Notes: a model not told the origin generated them from the letters alone. A stretch of DNA of 64,000 bases from Indolivaga alginatilytica (GCF_003201355.1 NZ_QICL01000020.1:21786-85785); one strand, 5' to 3'; positions 35,396 to 45,716 are shown, numbered from the stretch's first letter. Program-made: numbers and translations.

Positions 35396-35932
35396 ATGAA
35401 ATCGACCGTACACATATCAGGTGAAGGAAAGACCGAAAAGGTGATAGATGAAAATTCTATCACCTTAACGGCAATTCCCGATGTAGGCTGGACTTTCAAG
35501 CATTTCGTTAACGGAGAATCGACATTTACGGATAATCCGTACACACTCGAATCGACGGAAGATGTAGAAATTACGGCTGCTTTTTATGTGACGATTGAGG
35601 ATTATTTAATCGGATTGGTCGGCTTCGATGTAAACGAGATCGCTTTAAACTCAATCCGTGTTTTCCGTGAAATAGAAAAGAACTCTGATGTAAGCGAATT
35701 GTCGATGAAAGATAAGGAGCTTCTTTATGCTGACCTTCTCATGTGGGCGGCTTCAAGCCCAACCTCATACACAGGCTCGAAAGACAGTGACGGGGGATGG
35801 ACGCATACGGAAGCAGGGAAAACTATTTCGGTTACGGATAAAAAACGGTTTGAGAATACGGCTAAATCCATTTACAAAAAGTATCAGGACAAGAAGTACA
35901 ATTCGGGGATAAAACTTGTCAACTTATGGTAA
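35396..35932 (+). CDS. Head-tail connector with N-terminal InlB-B-repeat-like domain
   Basis: 178 residues. Residues ~1-64 (ITLTAIPDVGWTFKHFVNGE ... ITAAFYV) match the divergent InlB B-repeat / MucBP-like fold common in surface proteins. The remainder (LIGLVGFDVNEIALNSIRVFREIEKN) is like a small helical connector of the gp6 class. The start is one base after the capsid stop. The fusion may place an adhesive or decorating domain at the neck. Confidence 0.6.
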   Translation: MKSTVHISGEGKTEKVIDENSITLTAIPDVGWTFKHFVNGESTFTDNPYTLESTEDVEITAAFYVTIEDYLIGLVGFDVNEIALNSIRVFREIEKNSDVSELSMKDKELLYADLLMWAASSPTSYTGSKDSDGGWTHTEAGKTISVTDKKRFENTAKSIYKKYQDKKYNSGIKLVNLW

Positions 35933-35948
35933 GGTCGCAGACCTTTTT
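35931..35948 (+). terminator. Short hairpin with T run after the connector gene
   Basis: AAGGTC-GCA-GACCTT followed by T, overlapping the stop codon. The same short element occurs at 52803 and, with a variant loop, at 55448. Confidence 0.4.
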
Positions 35949-36001
35949 ATTAACTGAGTTCGCATAAAATCAACCGATCAATAACCTGTGAATCAATATT
36001 T

Positions 36002-36361
36002 ATGAATACATCTTTAGCTTATAACCCACGCTTTCCACATCAGATGTCGGTCAAACGGGCATTAAAGGACGAATACGGGACACCCCTAACCGATCTGGTA
36101 ACAGGAGAAGAAATATTTGAACCTGTATTTGAATCTATATGCGGCTTGCGTGATATGGTGCGAGGGTTGGATATTGACGCAGAAGTGATAAAAGCCGATT
36201 ATAAACTGTCTCTGCCGAAACACACTTTTATAATCCGAAAAGGGGATTATGTGACATTCACCAATAACACCAACGGAGAAGTAAAGGAAGGTAAAATCGA
36301 AGAAGCGAAAGTATTCAACTTGGGGGCTAACGTCTGGTTCAACGAAAATGGAAACGGGTAA
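36002..36361 (+). CDS. Head closure / stopper-like protein
   Basis: 119 residues, beta-rich C-terminal part (FIIRKGDYVTFTNNTNGEVKEG). Assigned by position between connector and tail-completion genes; no motif of its own. Confidence 0.5.
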   Translation: MNTSLAYNPRFPHQMSVKRALKDEYGTPLTDLVTGEEIFEPVFESICGLRDMVRGLDIDAEVIKADYKLSLPKHTFIIRKGDYVTFTNNTNGEVKEGKIEEAKVFNLGANVWFNENGNG

Positions 36362-36385
36362 ACAGTCAACAGCAATCAGTTAACA

Positions 36386-36907
36386 ATGAACAGCATCGAA
36401 AAGCAGTTTAACCAATGTATTGATACTATACTGAAAGACGAATATTACTACGTCGTACCGCAGATGGTAGAATTTGGTGTCAGAATGGTTAACGATATTC
36501 TACCCAAGCAGACCAAGTTCCGAAACCTGACAGGTAATACAATAACATCATTCGCATTCGGGGTGTATTACATGGGAAAACTTGAAGTTCTGGGATTTAA
36601 CAGTAAGTACCCAGACCCAATAAGAAACAAGCTGATTGAAGGTGAGACTGTTTATAAGTTTCTGGATTACGACGGTAGAATACGCAAATGGTTTACAGCA
36701 GATGTAAACACGGATGCAGGCTACGGTCAAAATACATCTGCGGAGTTCCTTAAAAGTTACGTTTGTACCCAGAAATACGGCATCGTTTTTACAACTGGGA
36801 CGGAATATAGTGAATATCTCCAAAAAGTGCGGCGATTAAATGTATTGGTAGATGGCTACGAAACAGCAAGACATGACTTTGTGAAAAGTTTTAAACCTAT
36901 CAAATGA
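36386..36907 (+). CDS. HK97 gp10-like tail completion protein
   Basis: 173 residues with a helical N-terminus (MVEFGVRMVNDILPKQT). Length and place match gp10-type neck proteins. The stop overlaps the next start by four bases. Confidence 0.5.
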   Translation: MNSIEKQFNQCIDTILKDEYYYVVPQMVEFGVRMVNDILPKQTKFRNLTGNTITSFAFGVYYMGKLEVLGFNSKYPDPIRNKLIEGETVYKFLDYDGRIRKWFTADVNTDAGYGQNTSAEFLKSYVCTQKYGIVFTTGTEYSEYLQKVRRLNVLVDGYETARHDFVKSFKPIK

Positions 36908-37302
36908 ACCTTAATTACGATATACAGAAGATTGAAAAAGCACTCGCCGAAGCTATCCGAATCGGTAATGTAACGGAAAAGGTATTCTTAGGTCAACGCC
37001 CTAACTTGAAAGATACGTCTATGACAGATTTTACAGTTGTGTCGGTGGCATCTCAAATTACTGACCTTTCGGCTTTGGGTACTTGTATGTGCCAAATAGA
37101 ACTGTTTGCGAAAAACCTTTCAAACGGTGAAAAGAACGCTACTAAGCTATCCCTTTTATACTCCAGATTATTAACCATTTTTCCGATACAAAACGACATT
37201 TATTTATTCGACATACACCCTACGGTTATCCCTCTGGGAGACGACAACTACGGGTATAATGTCATAGCAATCTTAATACAAACACACATCAAAACTTTAT
37301 AA
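36904..37302 (+). CDS. Tail terminator-like protein
   Basis: 132 residues, alpha/beta. It lies directly before the tail tube gene, the standard place of the tail terminator. No direct motif. Confidence 0.5.
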   Translation: MNLNYDIQKIEKALAEAIRIGNVTEKVFLGQRPNLKDTSMTDFTVVSVASQITDLSALGTCMCQIELFAKNLSNGEKNATKLSLLYSRLLTIFPIQNDIYLFDIHPTVIPLGDDNYGYNVIAILIQTHIKTL

Positions 37303-37304
37303 TC

Positions 37305-37844
37305 ATGGCAGCAACACTTACTAAAGCAGCACTAGACAAAGTATTTATAGGAATCTCCAAGATTCAGCTTTCACCCGTTGGGGCATTGGCTACCACCACA
37401 TTCGACAATGCAGACGAAATTTACACTGTAAAGGACAGTGTGAGCTTTTCGCAGGCACAACCGAGTAAGACAGAAATCAAGGTCGATCAAATGTCGTCAG
37501 CAATAGCCTGTACCTATGATAGTGGCGAATTTACAATTACGGGTAAGATTCCTTCGATTGCAAAAGAGATTCTATCTTATTTTTTCAAAACCAATGCAGC
37601 CGCAATTACGCCTATTACGGGATTTACAAAAAGTACTGCCGTAGACCTTGAAAACAAGGTTATCAATGTAATGGTGAAAATCACTAATGCGGCTGGGGAT
37701 ATGGCAATCGTAATTCCCAGATGCGAATTTATCGCAAACTTCGATTGGACTTCCACTTCATCCAGTGCTTTTGCGGTGAGCTTTACCGCTACGCCGAAAG
37801 CAAATCCTGATAATAAAGGCGACGTTCTTTTCTACGAAAAATAA
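37305..37844 (+). CDS. Major tail (tube) protein
   Basis: 179 residues, beta-rich, low charge (for example GEFTITGKIPSIAKEILSYF). It precedes the chaperone pair and tape measure, as the tail tube gene of siphoviruses does. Confidence 0.65.
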   Translation: MAATLTKAALDKVFIGISKIQLSPVGALATTTFDNADEIYTVKDSVSFSQAQPSKTEIKVDQMSSAIACTYDSGEFTITGKIPSIAKEILSYFFKTNAAAITPITGFTKSTAVDLENKVINVMVKITNAAGDMAIVIPRCEFIANFDWTSTSSSAFAVSFTATPKANPDNKGDVLFYEK

Positions 37845-37877
37845 GGTTTCAGACCTTTTCATTATCATACAAAACCC

Positions 37878-37909
37878 AAAAGGGGAAGGGTATTTCCTTC
37901 CCTTTTTTT
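37878..37909 (+). terminator. Terminator after the tail tube gene
   Basis: Stem GGGAAGG/CCTTCCC extended by A-T pairs, then seven T. It probably reduces expression of the chaperones relative to the tube. Confidence 0.75.
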
Positions 37910-37932
37910 ATAACCTATAAACACAAACCACT

Positions 37933-38436
37933 ATGAACCAACCAACGATAGAGGACGAAAAACTACTGTTATCCATTCAGGAAAACGACAAAGACGAGTT
38001 AACCATACCCAGAACAAAGAAGAAATATATGATCGGCTGGATGAAAGGTTTTACACTTGAACGATTATCAAAACTTGAATTGATGGAAGGTGTAAAAGCA
38101 GAGGATGAAGATAGCATCAAAATTATTACCAACCGATCAAAATTCTTATCGAAAGCGGCTTCCCTTTGCCTGTTGAACGGATTAAAAATAAAGTTTTTTC
38201 ACTGGATATATTGGCGTTACCTCTATTATGTGAAAGGATATTCTTTCGATCAGTTAGAACCTATAATCATACTGTCTAAAAAAAAAGTTCCTGCTGGGAG
38301 TTGGTACATCGGTTCTGCATTGGTAAGTCAGATGAAGATAACGAACATGACAATGACGACAGAGGAAGTACAGCGATTCCGACGAGAACTTTCATCGGAG
38401 CAAGAACCGCCATCGGAAAAGACCATGCTTGGATAA
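37933..38436 (+). CDS. Tail assembly chaperone G
   Basis: 167 residues. RTKKKYMIGWMKGFTLERLSKL and the aromatic segment KIKFFHWIYWRYLYYVKGY match the Bacteroidota phage tail chaperone. It binds the tape measure during tail assembly. A second frame continues after an A9 run (38278-38286) to give a longer GT product. Confidence 0.72.
   Translation: MNQPTIEDEKLLLSIQENDKDELTIPRTKKKYMIGWMKGFTLERLSKLELMEGVKAEDEDSIKIITNRSKFLSKAASLCLLNGLKIKFFHWIYWRYLYYVKGYSFDQLEPIIILSKKKVPAGSWYIGSALVSQMKITNMTMTTEEVQRFRRELSSEQEPPSEKTMLG
38278..38286 (+). promoter_or_regulatory. Programmed -1 frameshift site
   Basis: Nine A in the frame AAA AAA AAA GTT. A -1 shift leads directly into the open frame ending at 38696, the classic way siphoviruses make the G-T chaperone fusion. 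Confidence 0.65.
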
Positions 38437-38696
38437 CGGAGCCGCTAACATTCTTTTTCGGATTAATCACCATTCCTGAATTTCATTATCGGTTCAAACT
38501 CTCCGTAGCGAAATATGAGCTTATGGCTTTGGACGTAGCACGGGTAGTCTATAACTCCGACACCAGAGAGAAGAAAAGCGTAGCCGACGAAGAAAGCATC
38601 AGGCTGAATGAAGAATCGCTCCGCAAATCACGGGAACGCAGGAAAAAGGAAGAATGGCAGCAAATGAAGCTGTCAGAACTTAACACAAACACATAA
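38287..38696 (+). CDS. Tail assembly chaperone T part (made by -1 frameshift from G)
   Basis: The reading frame is open from the A9 slip site through to 38696 (KSSCWELVHRFC..., ending MKLSELNTNT), overlapping the G frame. It has no convincing start of its own. The acidic C-terminal part (SRERRKKEEWQQMKLSE) lies just before the tape measure gene. Confidence 0.62.
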
Positions 38697-38701
38697 ACGA
38701 C

Positions 38702-41700
38702 ATGGCAAATATTGGAAATCTTAGTTTCCTTATCGGTGGCGACGATAAGGGGCTAAAGCAGATTCTTGAAGATAGAAAGAAAGATGCCGTTGCCTTACAA
38801 AATCTACTCTCCAGCTTTACAGTAGGAAAAACGTCGAACTCTACTAAAGATGTACTGGATTCGCTGAAAATTCAGGAAAGAAAGAACCGCCTGATCGAAT
38901 CAGAAGCCAGAGCAGGAGAAGCTAAAGAAAGACGTGCAGGCAATTCGTTGATTTTAGAACAAAAACTAAACAACGAGATTGAAAAGGGTATCGGCATCCG
39001 TTCAAGAAATGCGACCCAAGACAATGACCGCATAACTTCGGAACAAAAACTACGCAGTGAAATTGAGAGAACGGAAAATATCAAAAGGCAACAACTTGTA
39101 AACAGTGCCAAATTAGCCGCCATTGAAAAAGAAAAGGCAAGTAAAGAACTTATCAACCAGCAAAGGCTTCAAACCGAAATTCAACGGACAGAGGCAGCCA
39201 AACGAAGGGCTGAATTAGTCGGAACATCGGGACAGGGTAATTACAACAATGCCATACAACAAACCAGCAGATCGTTATTCAGTCAGAAAGCCTTATTACA
39301 GCAATTAACTACTCAGATAGGGTTTTACTTCTCCATTTATCAGGTTGGACGATTTGTAAAAGAAATGGCGATGGTAAGCGGTGAGTTGGAAAAACAACGG
39401 TTATCACTGTCTGCCATACTGAAAGACAAAGAAGCAGCAAACCGAATATTCGGGCAGATACGGGATTTAGCGGTTTACTCTCCATTTAATTACAGGGAAC
39501 TTGTAGATTATACCAAGCAATTGTCCGCTTTTTCATTCCCTGCGAATGAACTTTTCGATACAATGAAACGCCTTGCGGACGTAAGTGCTGGGCTTGGTGT
39601 AGATATGCGTCGCATTGTTTTAGCAGTAGGACAAGTGCGTTCTGCCACAGTATTACGGGGGCAAGAAGTCCGTCAATTTACAGAGGCAGGCATTCCGTTG
39701 GTAGATGAACTTGCGAAGAAGTTTACCAAACTAAACGGAGAGATAGTAACAACAGGTGACGTGTTCGATAAAATATCGAAGCGTGAAGTTCCTTATGCCA
39801 TGATTAAGGAAATCTTTCAGGATATGACGAATGAGGGCGGTATGTTCTATCAGATGCAGGAAATACAGGCGACATCACTGGCAGGTAAGATTTCCAACTT
39901 ACGGGATGCCTACGACATTATGCTGGATGCCATCGGAACAGCAAACAGTGACTTATTGAAAGGCGGTGTCGATGCCATAATGAATATTATGGATAAGTGG
40001 GAAAAGTATTGGGCTATCCTCAAAACGATCATACTAGGTTACGGTGCATATAAAGCGGCAGTGATAGCTGCGACCATAGCACAGCAGGGATTGTTGACTA
40101 CTATTAAATCCCTGACTATTGCACAAACTATTTTGAACGCTGTGTCAAAAATAAATCCTTATGCTTTGGCATTTGCCGGAATAGTTGCACTTATCGGCGG
40201 TCTTGTGGCTTTTGTAGATGCACAGGACAGAGCCAAAGAAAAGTTATTGTCGTCTATTACTGATATAAATAATCAGGCTGAATCGGTCAATAAGCTCATA
40301 AACCGATTGAAGGAACTGACAAAAGAGACAAAGGACAATAAGGCTGCCACAGCCGAAAGAGCCGAGATAATAAAAACCCTATCGCAGAAAGAACCCGAAC
40401 TGGCAAAGGCAATAAAAGACCATGCGGATAATCTCGATTTGCTGACACAGGCACAGGAAAGATATAATACGATGGTGGATGCTAAAAAATTTGCCAAGTA
40501 TGCCATATCCGAGACAGGCGGCTTTTTTACGGACGATCTGGTTGAGAAACTGGAGAAGCTGGCGAAAGCGGAGAATGTGGCAGATATGAACGCCGTAAAA
40601 CTGGATAAGACTTATTCTAAGATATTGGAAACAATGAATAAGGCTAAAGAGATCGGGGGCGTTCCTACGAATTTCGGTAAGATAGATTTTGCCAAAGGAA
40701 GGCAAAAACAAATTGAGGATATACTTAAATCGGAGAAAACCCATGCCGAAAAAGTACTTGAAGTATATGATCTGATAGCTCATACAGCCGAGAACGCCCG
40801 ATACCAGACTAAGGTAGCAGAAGGCAGCCTGTCTGACACCAATTTGTATAATAATATATTTACTGGCAGCCATAAGAGCCATGTAAAGGAATATTCGGAT
40901 TCGATGTGGGAGTTGTCAACCTTAACAAAAGACGCTAATCAGGATTTAACGGAACTGGCTAAAACGTTGGAAATCCATTTCAAAAACAAGGGTGTCGATG
41001 TATTCAATAAAGATAACGAAGAGCTTATCCGAACCACGATTAAAAGCCTTGATGAACTTGGTAAATATGGTCAGAAAGAAGTATTATCCAAATGGAACAT
41101 CAAGTTTGAATTGAAAGAGGATAGCGAAGAAGTACTGGAGGGCTGGCGAAAGGAACTTAACGATAAAATAAATTCGGACAAAAACGTCGTCACTATTCAT
41201 TTAGATACAGATATGAATGAAGTTATCGACGATATGAAAAAGACTTATAAGGAAGTGAAGACCCGAATGGACGAGCAAAAACCACTCCTTATAAAACTTG
41301 GATTCGACATCGACAAAAACAAGTTCCCTTTTCCATTGAAAATAACCGAAGCCAAGAAAAAACTAGCCGAAGGATATATTGCCGATAAAGAAACAGAAGG
41401 TAAGATCGAAGAAGGCGGTAAGATGATAGGTATGGACTTATCGGACTTTTTCAAGCCAAAGGAGAAAGGAAGTAAGAAGGATGAATTTACCGAAAAACTC
41501 AAAAGACAGGTTGAGATTGTCAAAAGTGCTAAGAAGGAATATAGCGACCTTCTAAAATTAATGTCTGCGGAGGATGCTTTCAAAAATATTCAGTCCATAG
41601 AAGAATACAAGGGAATACAACTTTCAGATATAACTGAGGACGGATATGTAAATTACCTAAAAACGAATGTCGATGTTTTAGATAAACACATTCTAAAAAT

Positions 41701-43828
41701 CGGTAAGAAAAATGCTGATACCGCCGAGAATGTCCGGCTTACTTGGAATAAAGAACTTGGCAGCATCCAGATCGAAACATTATCCAAAAATGCTGACAAG
41801 GAATTAAAGAAGATTGAAAAGCAGCTATCCCAATATAAGGATAAGTATAACCTGTATGAAGAAATATTCGGTATTACGGGAGATAAGGGACAAGCGGCTC
41901 AAATAGCCTTTGGCGACCCTGCGGCATCGGTAATGAATTACATAGATACCATGAAAGCCCAGCTTAAAAATATGTCGGGTGGTGGTATCTATGAAGATTT
42001 ATTAAATGCAGACCAGACCAAACTTCCCGAAGCAGTGAGGGAACTGGTCGAGGATATAAGACAGGCAATTCAGGAAAAAGATTTCGCCCTTCAAATCGAC
42101 ATGTCTAAAATTATCGCTGAGTATTCTACTACTCAGGATAAAATAAATACGATTCATAACCAATATGAAAAACAGCGTGAGGATGTAGAAAACAGTAACC
42201 TGAGTGCCGGAAAGAAAAAGGAAGCTATCGACGCTTTAACTAAAGCCGAGCAGGAAGCGGTCAAGGATTTGGAAGCGGAATTATTGCAATTATCCCCATT
42301 CTATAATCAGCTATTCGGCGACCTGACCGAAATTGGCTACCGCCATCTGGATAGGTTGATTAAAAAGGCAAAGGAAACCGTCGATTTAATTTCCAATACC
42401 CAAAATGAGGACGGAAAACTTAAGTATGGTAATTATAACAACGATGGCAAGCTGGAAGGTTATTATCTCCCGAATGAGGACGGAAGTGTTGGCAATACTA
42501 TTGTAAAACTAAAAGAGTACGAACGTATTCTGAAACGTATTTCAGGACTACAAAAAGACCAGCGAAAAAGTAACCCTCTTGCCAGTCTTATGCGTCCATT
42601 ATCGGAATACGGCGAAGGTATGGATATGGTGGATATTATGTCCTCAAAAATGCAAGACTTTAACGCCATTGTTCAGTCAGTCGGGGGTGAATTAGGTGGT
42701 ATGTTCGATGCACTAGGTAATGAGGATGCAGCCGATACCACCCAATTTATAGGTGAAATGGTAGGGGCTGCCTCGAATATCGCTATGGGAATAGCAAGCG
42801 GAAACCCTGTTCAAGTTATTCAGGGGATAATCGGCGGTATCACATCCATAGCACAGCAGCACGACAAAAAGCTGGATAAAGCGATAAAGAAATCCCAGAC
42901 ACAAGTAAAGTATCTAAAGAATGAATACAGCGAGTTACAAAGGGTAGTCGAACGCCAATTAGGTGCAATAAGCACAAGTCAGGCAAAGCAACAGGTTCAA
43001 AATCTCGAAAAACAGAAAAGGGAACTGGAGAGCCAGCGACGTAATGAGATTGCCAAGAAAAAGACCGATTGGAATACCGTAGCCGACTATGAGAACCAAA
43101 TCAGTGAAATCAAAGATCAGATCAGGTATTTCTACGAAGATTTAGCAGGCGAGGAATATGGCATAAAAATTAAAGATTGGGCTAAAAGTATTTCAGATGC
43201 TCTGGTCGAGGCTTGGTCGAAAGGTGAGGATGCTGCAAAGGCGTTTGACGCTACGGTAGCCGATATTATGAAGAATGTGTTTAAAAATGTTCTTCAATTG
43301 CAGTATGTAGAACCGATGATGGAGCAATTACGAACCTATATGTTCGGTACGGATGGTAAAGGGGGAATTTTGGGCGATGGCGATCTGAGTAAAAAAGACA
43401 TGAACGGCTTAGTCAAAGAACTTACCAAACTTAAGGGCAATCTGGGGGAATGGCAGAAAGCATGGGAAATATTAGTTGAAGCCGCAAAAGAAGCAGGGAT
43501 AAACCTAGAGGATGCAACGAGTGAAGAAACATTGTCGAAAGGAATTGCCGGAGTAACTGAAGATACTGCCAATCTGTTAGCTTCTTACATCAATGCGATG
43601 CGTGCCGACCTTTCGGTTCAAAGGTCAATGGTTGAACGAATACTTCTTCATGCTGAGACTAACAAAGATACTTTCGCCCTGATGCAAGCCGAGATTATGC
43701 GTATTCAAATCAACACGCTTGCTACTGCCAACAACACGACCCGATTAGTTGAGCTTTCGGAAGAAACTTATTCGCTGTTACGTCGGGTTAGTACAAGCGG
43801 AAGCGGTGTCCGTTTCAATATTTCTTAG
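38702..43828 (+). CDS. Tape measure protein
   Basis: 1708 residues. A coiled-coil N-terminal third with repeated EQKLN/EIE-type segments is followed by the typical tape-measure nucleus FSIYQVGRFVKEMAMVSGELEKQRLSLSAIL and REVPYAMIKEIFQDM, a hydrophobic stretch (about 445-505), and more coiled coil. Length sets the tail at roughly 250 nm by the usual 1.5 A per residue rule. It is preceded by the AACACAAAC leader. Confidence 0.93.
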   Translation: MANIGNLSFLIGGDDKGLKQILEDRKKDAVALQNLLSSFTVGKTSNSTKDVLDSLKIQERKNRLIESEARAGEAKERRAGNSLILEQKLNNEIEKGIGIRSRNATQDNDRITSEQKLRSEIERTENIKRQQLVNSAKLAAIEKEKASKELINQQRLQTEIQRTEAAKRRAELVGTSGQGNYNNAIQQTSRSLFSQKALLQQLTTQIGFYFSIYQVGRFVKEMAMVSGELEKQRLSLSAILKDKEAANRIFGQIRDLAVYSPFNYRELVDYTKQLSAFSFPANELFDTMKRLADVSAGLGVDMRRIVLAVGQVRSATVLRGQEVRQFTEAGIPLVDELAKKFTKLNGEIVTTGDVFDKISKREVPYAMIKEIFQDMTNEGGMFYQMQEIQATSLAGKISNLRDAYDIMLDAIGTANSDLLKGGVDAIMNIMDKWEKYWAILKTIILGYGAYKAAVIAATIAQQGLLTTIKSLTIAQTILNAVSKINPYALAFAGIVALIGGLVAFVDAQDRAKEKLLSSITDINNQAESVNKLINRLKELTKETKDNKAATAERAEIIKTLSQKEPELAKAIKDHADNLDLLTQAQERYNTMVDAKKFAKYAISETGGFFTDDLVEKLEKLAKAENVADMNAVKLDKTYSKILETMNKAKEIGGVPTNFGKIDFAKGRQKQIEDILKSEKTHAEKVLEVYDLIAHTAENARYQTKVAEGSLSDTNLYNNIFTGSHKSHVKEYSDSMWELSTLTKDANQDLTELAKTLEIHFKNKGVDVFNKDNEELIRTTIKSLDELGKYGQKEVLSKWNIKFELKEDSEEVLEGWRKELNDKINSDKNVVTIHLDTDMNEVIDDMKKTYKEVKTRMDEQKPLLIKLGFDIDKNKFPFPLKITEAKKKLAEGYIADKETEGKIEEGGKMIGMDLSDFFKPKEKGSKKDEFTEKLKRQVEIVKSAKKEYSDLLKLMSAEDAFKNIQSIEEYKGIQLSDITEDGYVNYLKTNVDVLDKHILKIGKKNADTAENVRLTWNKELGSIQIETLSKNADKELKKIEKQLSQYKDKYNLYEEIFGITGDKGQAAQIAFGDPAASVMNYIDTMKAQLKNMSGGGIYEDLLNADQTKLPEAVRELVEDIRQAIQEKDFALQIDMSKIIAEYSTTQDKINTIHNQYEKQREDVENSNLSAGKKKEAIDALTKAEQEAVKDLEAELLQLSPFYNQLFGDLTEIGYRHLDRLIKKAKETVDLISNTQNEDGKLKYGNYNNDGKLEGYYLPNEDGSVGNTIVKLKEYERILKRISGLQKDQRKSNPLASLMRPLSEYGEGMDMVDIMSSKMQDFNAIVQSVGGELGGMFDALGNEDAADTTQFIGEMVGAASNIAMGIASGNPVQVIQGIIGGITSIAQQHDKKLDKAIKKSQTQVKYLKNEYSELQRVVERQLGAISTSQAKQQVQNLEKQKRELESQRRNEIAKKKTDWNTVADYENQISEIKDQIRYFYEDLAGEEYGIKIKDWAKSISDALVEAWSKGEDAAKAFDATVADIMKNVFKNVLQLQYVEPMMEQLRTYMFGTDGKGGILGDGDLSKKDMNGLVKELTKLKGNLGEWQKAWEILVEAAKEAGINLEDATSEETLSKGIAGVTEDTANLLASYINAMRADLSVQRSMVERILLHAETNKDTFALMQAEIMRIQINTLATANNTTRLVELSEETYSLLRRVSTSGSGVRFNIS

Positions 43829-43956
43829 ATGGTGTGACAAATACCAAGCATAGTTAGTTTGTTGTAAATTAGATTATTAAATGTTTTGAAAACTATTTTC
43901 TAATCCTTAAATTTATATTATTTTCTTCATTTTATAGAATTAATAAATTCATTTCA

Positions 43957-43997
43957 GGCAGTCGGAACTTGTGAAACGGACGGCTGCCGTTTTTTTA
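43957..43997 (+). terminator. Terminator after the tape measure gene
   Basis: 8-bp stem GGCAGTCG/CGGCTGCC then seven T. The interval 43829-44338 shows no further convincing gene; a 33-codon frame at 44083-44184 is unsupported. Confidence 0.72.
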
Positions 43998-44338
43998 ACA
44001 CCCTTCTTATACCTAGTTCTGGGGAGTTAAACATTAGAACGAGATTACTCTTAAGTAATCACCACCGAGTTGTAACACCTTTATGAATAGTCCTGCTCTG
44101 TACCACGAACCAACAACAGGCGACACCATGAGGCGAAAGCAAATACATAAAGGCAATATGGAGATTGTATGTGTTACCCTCTGAAAAAATTGGAAAATAG
44201 GTTGACTGACGGCTAAATTTTGGCTCTAAGTTGGCGATTCTGGTTATTTTCCTTCTTTTTTTAACCTTCCCTTACTAGTTATGGTGGAGAAGGGTTCGCT
44301 GTATATATAGAGTTTGTTTTATAATAAATATAACCCGT

Positions 44339-44815
44339 ATGAATGTATCTGAAATATTGAAAACAGAAGCTATAAAGTATGATCTGTGTAGTGATTGGAC
44401 TAATGATTGGGGAACGCCTTCGTTAGAAGAATTGGTGGATAAGTATATTAAAGGTCTTGACTTCTGCATCCTTAATAATTACCCTTCCAATGAATTTATC
44501 AAAAAGAACTTCGGGAAGATCGCCGAAGGTAAAGGGGTGTTTGTGGATTCTAATGTCAATCTTTTAAATCCTAAAATCGCCATCCTTAACGGGAGTTGTA
44601 GCGGCGAAATAGTTTTAAACAACTATGTTTCAAGAGATATTCATGTTCGACATGATTCGATAGTGAAAATAATAATCCGTGATGGTGCAATCGCATTTAT
44701 ACGTGTCTATGATAACGCTCATGTTGTAGTCGAAAATGAATCGGGTTCACGGTGCTTTGTGTATAAGAAAGGCGGTAGGGTTACGATTAGCGGTGATGTG
44801 TTAGTAAGGGGATAG
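44339..44815 (+). CDS. Hypothetical protein
   Basis: 158 residues: a helical N-terminus (PSLEELVDKYIKGLDFCI) followed by a beta-repeat region (IVLNNYVSRDIHVRHDSIVKI) suggesting a short beta-helix or solenoid. Unknown family. It lies where distal tail genes would be expected but does not resemble them. Confidence 0.6.
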   Translation: MNVSEILKTEAIKYDLCSDWTNDWGTPSLEELVDKYIKGLDFCILNNYPSNEFIKKNFGKIAEGKGVFVDSNVNLLNPKIAILNGSCSGEIVLNNYVSRDIHVRHDSIVKIIIRDGAIAFIRVYDNAHVVVENESGSRCFVYKKGGRVTISGDVLVRG

Positions 44816-44966
44816 TTTTTCTCCTTTTTTAATAACTAATTCCTCAAAATTTCCATCTAAAATATTAAAGCCTCAATCTGGTGCGATTATTCAAATTCAT
44901 TTTTTTTTATTTGTGTAATTTGTTCTCGATAGACTGAATTAACCTTTAACGCACAATTATATAATA

Positions 44967-45167
44967 ATGAAAACTAAAACAATACTGATTGCAATTAGCC
45001 TTACTGCATTTTTATTTACGTCCTGTCAAAAAGATGAAATGGATCAGGGAATCGGTGCAGGGGATGGAGGTAAAGAAGGGGCTTATATGTCTTTGATTTT
45101 AAAAGATACATTAATACACAAAATTGACACGAAGGAAAACGATTTAATAGATTCTTCTGTTAAATAA
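44967..45167 (+). CDS. Small lipoprotein
   Basis: 66 residues with a lipoprotein signal (IAISLTAFLFTSC, Cys20), then an acidic hydrophilic tail. Such small lipoproteins often precede TPR proteins in Bacteroidota chromosomes; here one follows at 45233. It is likely host-derived rather than viral. Confidence 0.6.
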   Translation: MKTKTILIAISLTAFLFTSCQKDEMDQGIGAGDGGKEGAYMSLILKDTLIHKIDTKENDLIDSSVK

Positions 45168-45232
45168 CTCAATACAAAACGGTTTCAGTTTTTCTGCAAC
45201 CGTTCTTTTTTGACACATTAAACTTTTATCGT

Positions 45233-45667
45233 ATGAAACTACCTAAGTTACTTAAATATTATTTTTTCTTTCTGCTGATCGCATTATCCTTATTTTCCTG
45301 TAAAAAAGACAATTCACAAGAATTATTACAGAAGGCTCAAAATAGTTTAGCTGTAAGTAAACCTGATGTGGCTATGGGGTTGCTTGATTCTATCCGTAAT
45401 CCTGAAAATATGGATAAAAACGATTATATGCAGTATATAGTAACTTATATTGGTGCTAAATACGAAGCTGGAAAGGATATTACAAAAGATAGCCTGATTC
45501 TTGTGGCTCAAAGATATTTTTATATGAAAGGAAAGCCGGATGAATCGGCTATTGCTAATTATTACGCCGCACAGTTTTATGATGAAAATGCAAATTTTCC
45601 CAAAGCGTTAGAGTTTTATATGAATACGGTACTGGAAGCCGACAAGTCAAATAACAGCGAACGGTAA
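45233..45667 (+). CDS. TPR lipoprotein, N-terminal fragment
   Basis: 144 residues: lipoprotein signal (FFLLIALSLFSC), then LLQKAQNSLAVSKPDVAMGLLDSIRNPENM and tetratricopeptide-like repeats (NFPKALEFYMNTVLEADKSNN), as in the ~500-residue TPR proteins of Bacteroidota. The repeat breaks off in mid-consensus and the frame stops a few codons later, where the tail protein frame begins out of phase. It is a 5' fragment. Confidence 0.65.
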   Translation: MKLPKLLKYYFFFLLIALSLFSCKKDNSQELLQKAQNSLAVSKPDVAMGLLDSIRNPENMDKNDYMQYIVTYIGAKYEAGKDITKDSLILVAQRYFYMKGKPDESAIANYYAAQFYDENANFPKALEFYMNTVLEADKSNNSER

Positions 45668-45716
45668 TCCTTATTTCTGGAATGCTACAAATCTGGCTAA
45701 TGCAGAATGGTTTCTT

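Noticed and set aside
44083..44184. 33-codon plus-strand frame beginning MNSPALYHEPTT
   Set aside because: Too short, no leader motif, no homology that I recognise, and it follows a terminator; likely chance.
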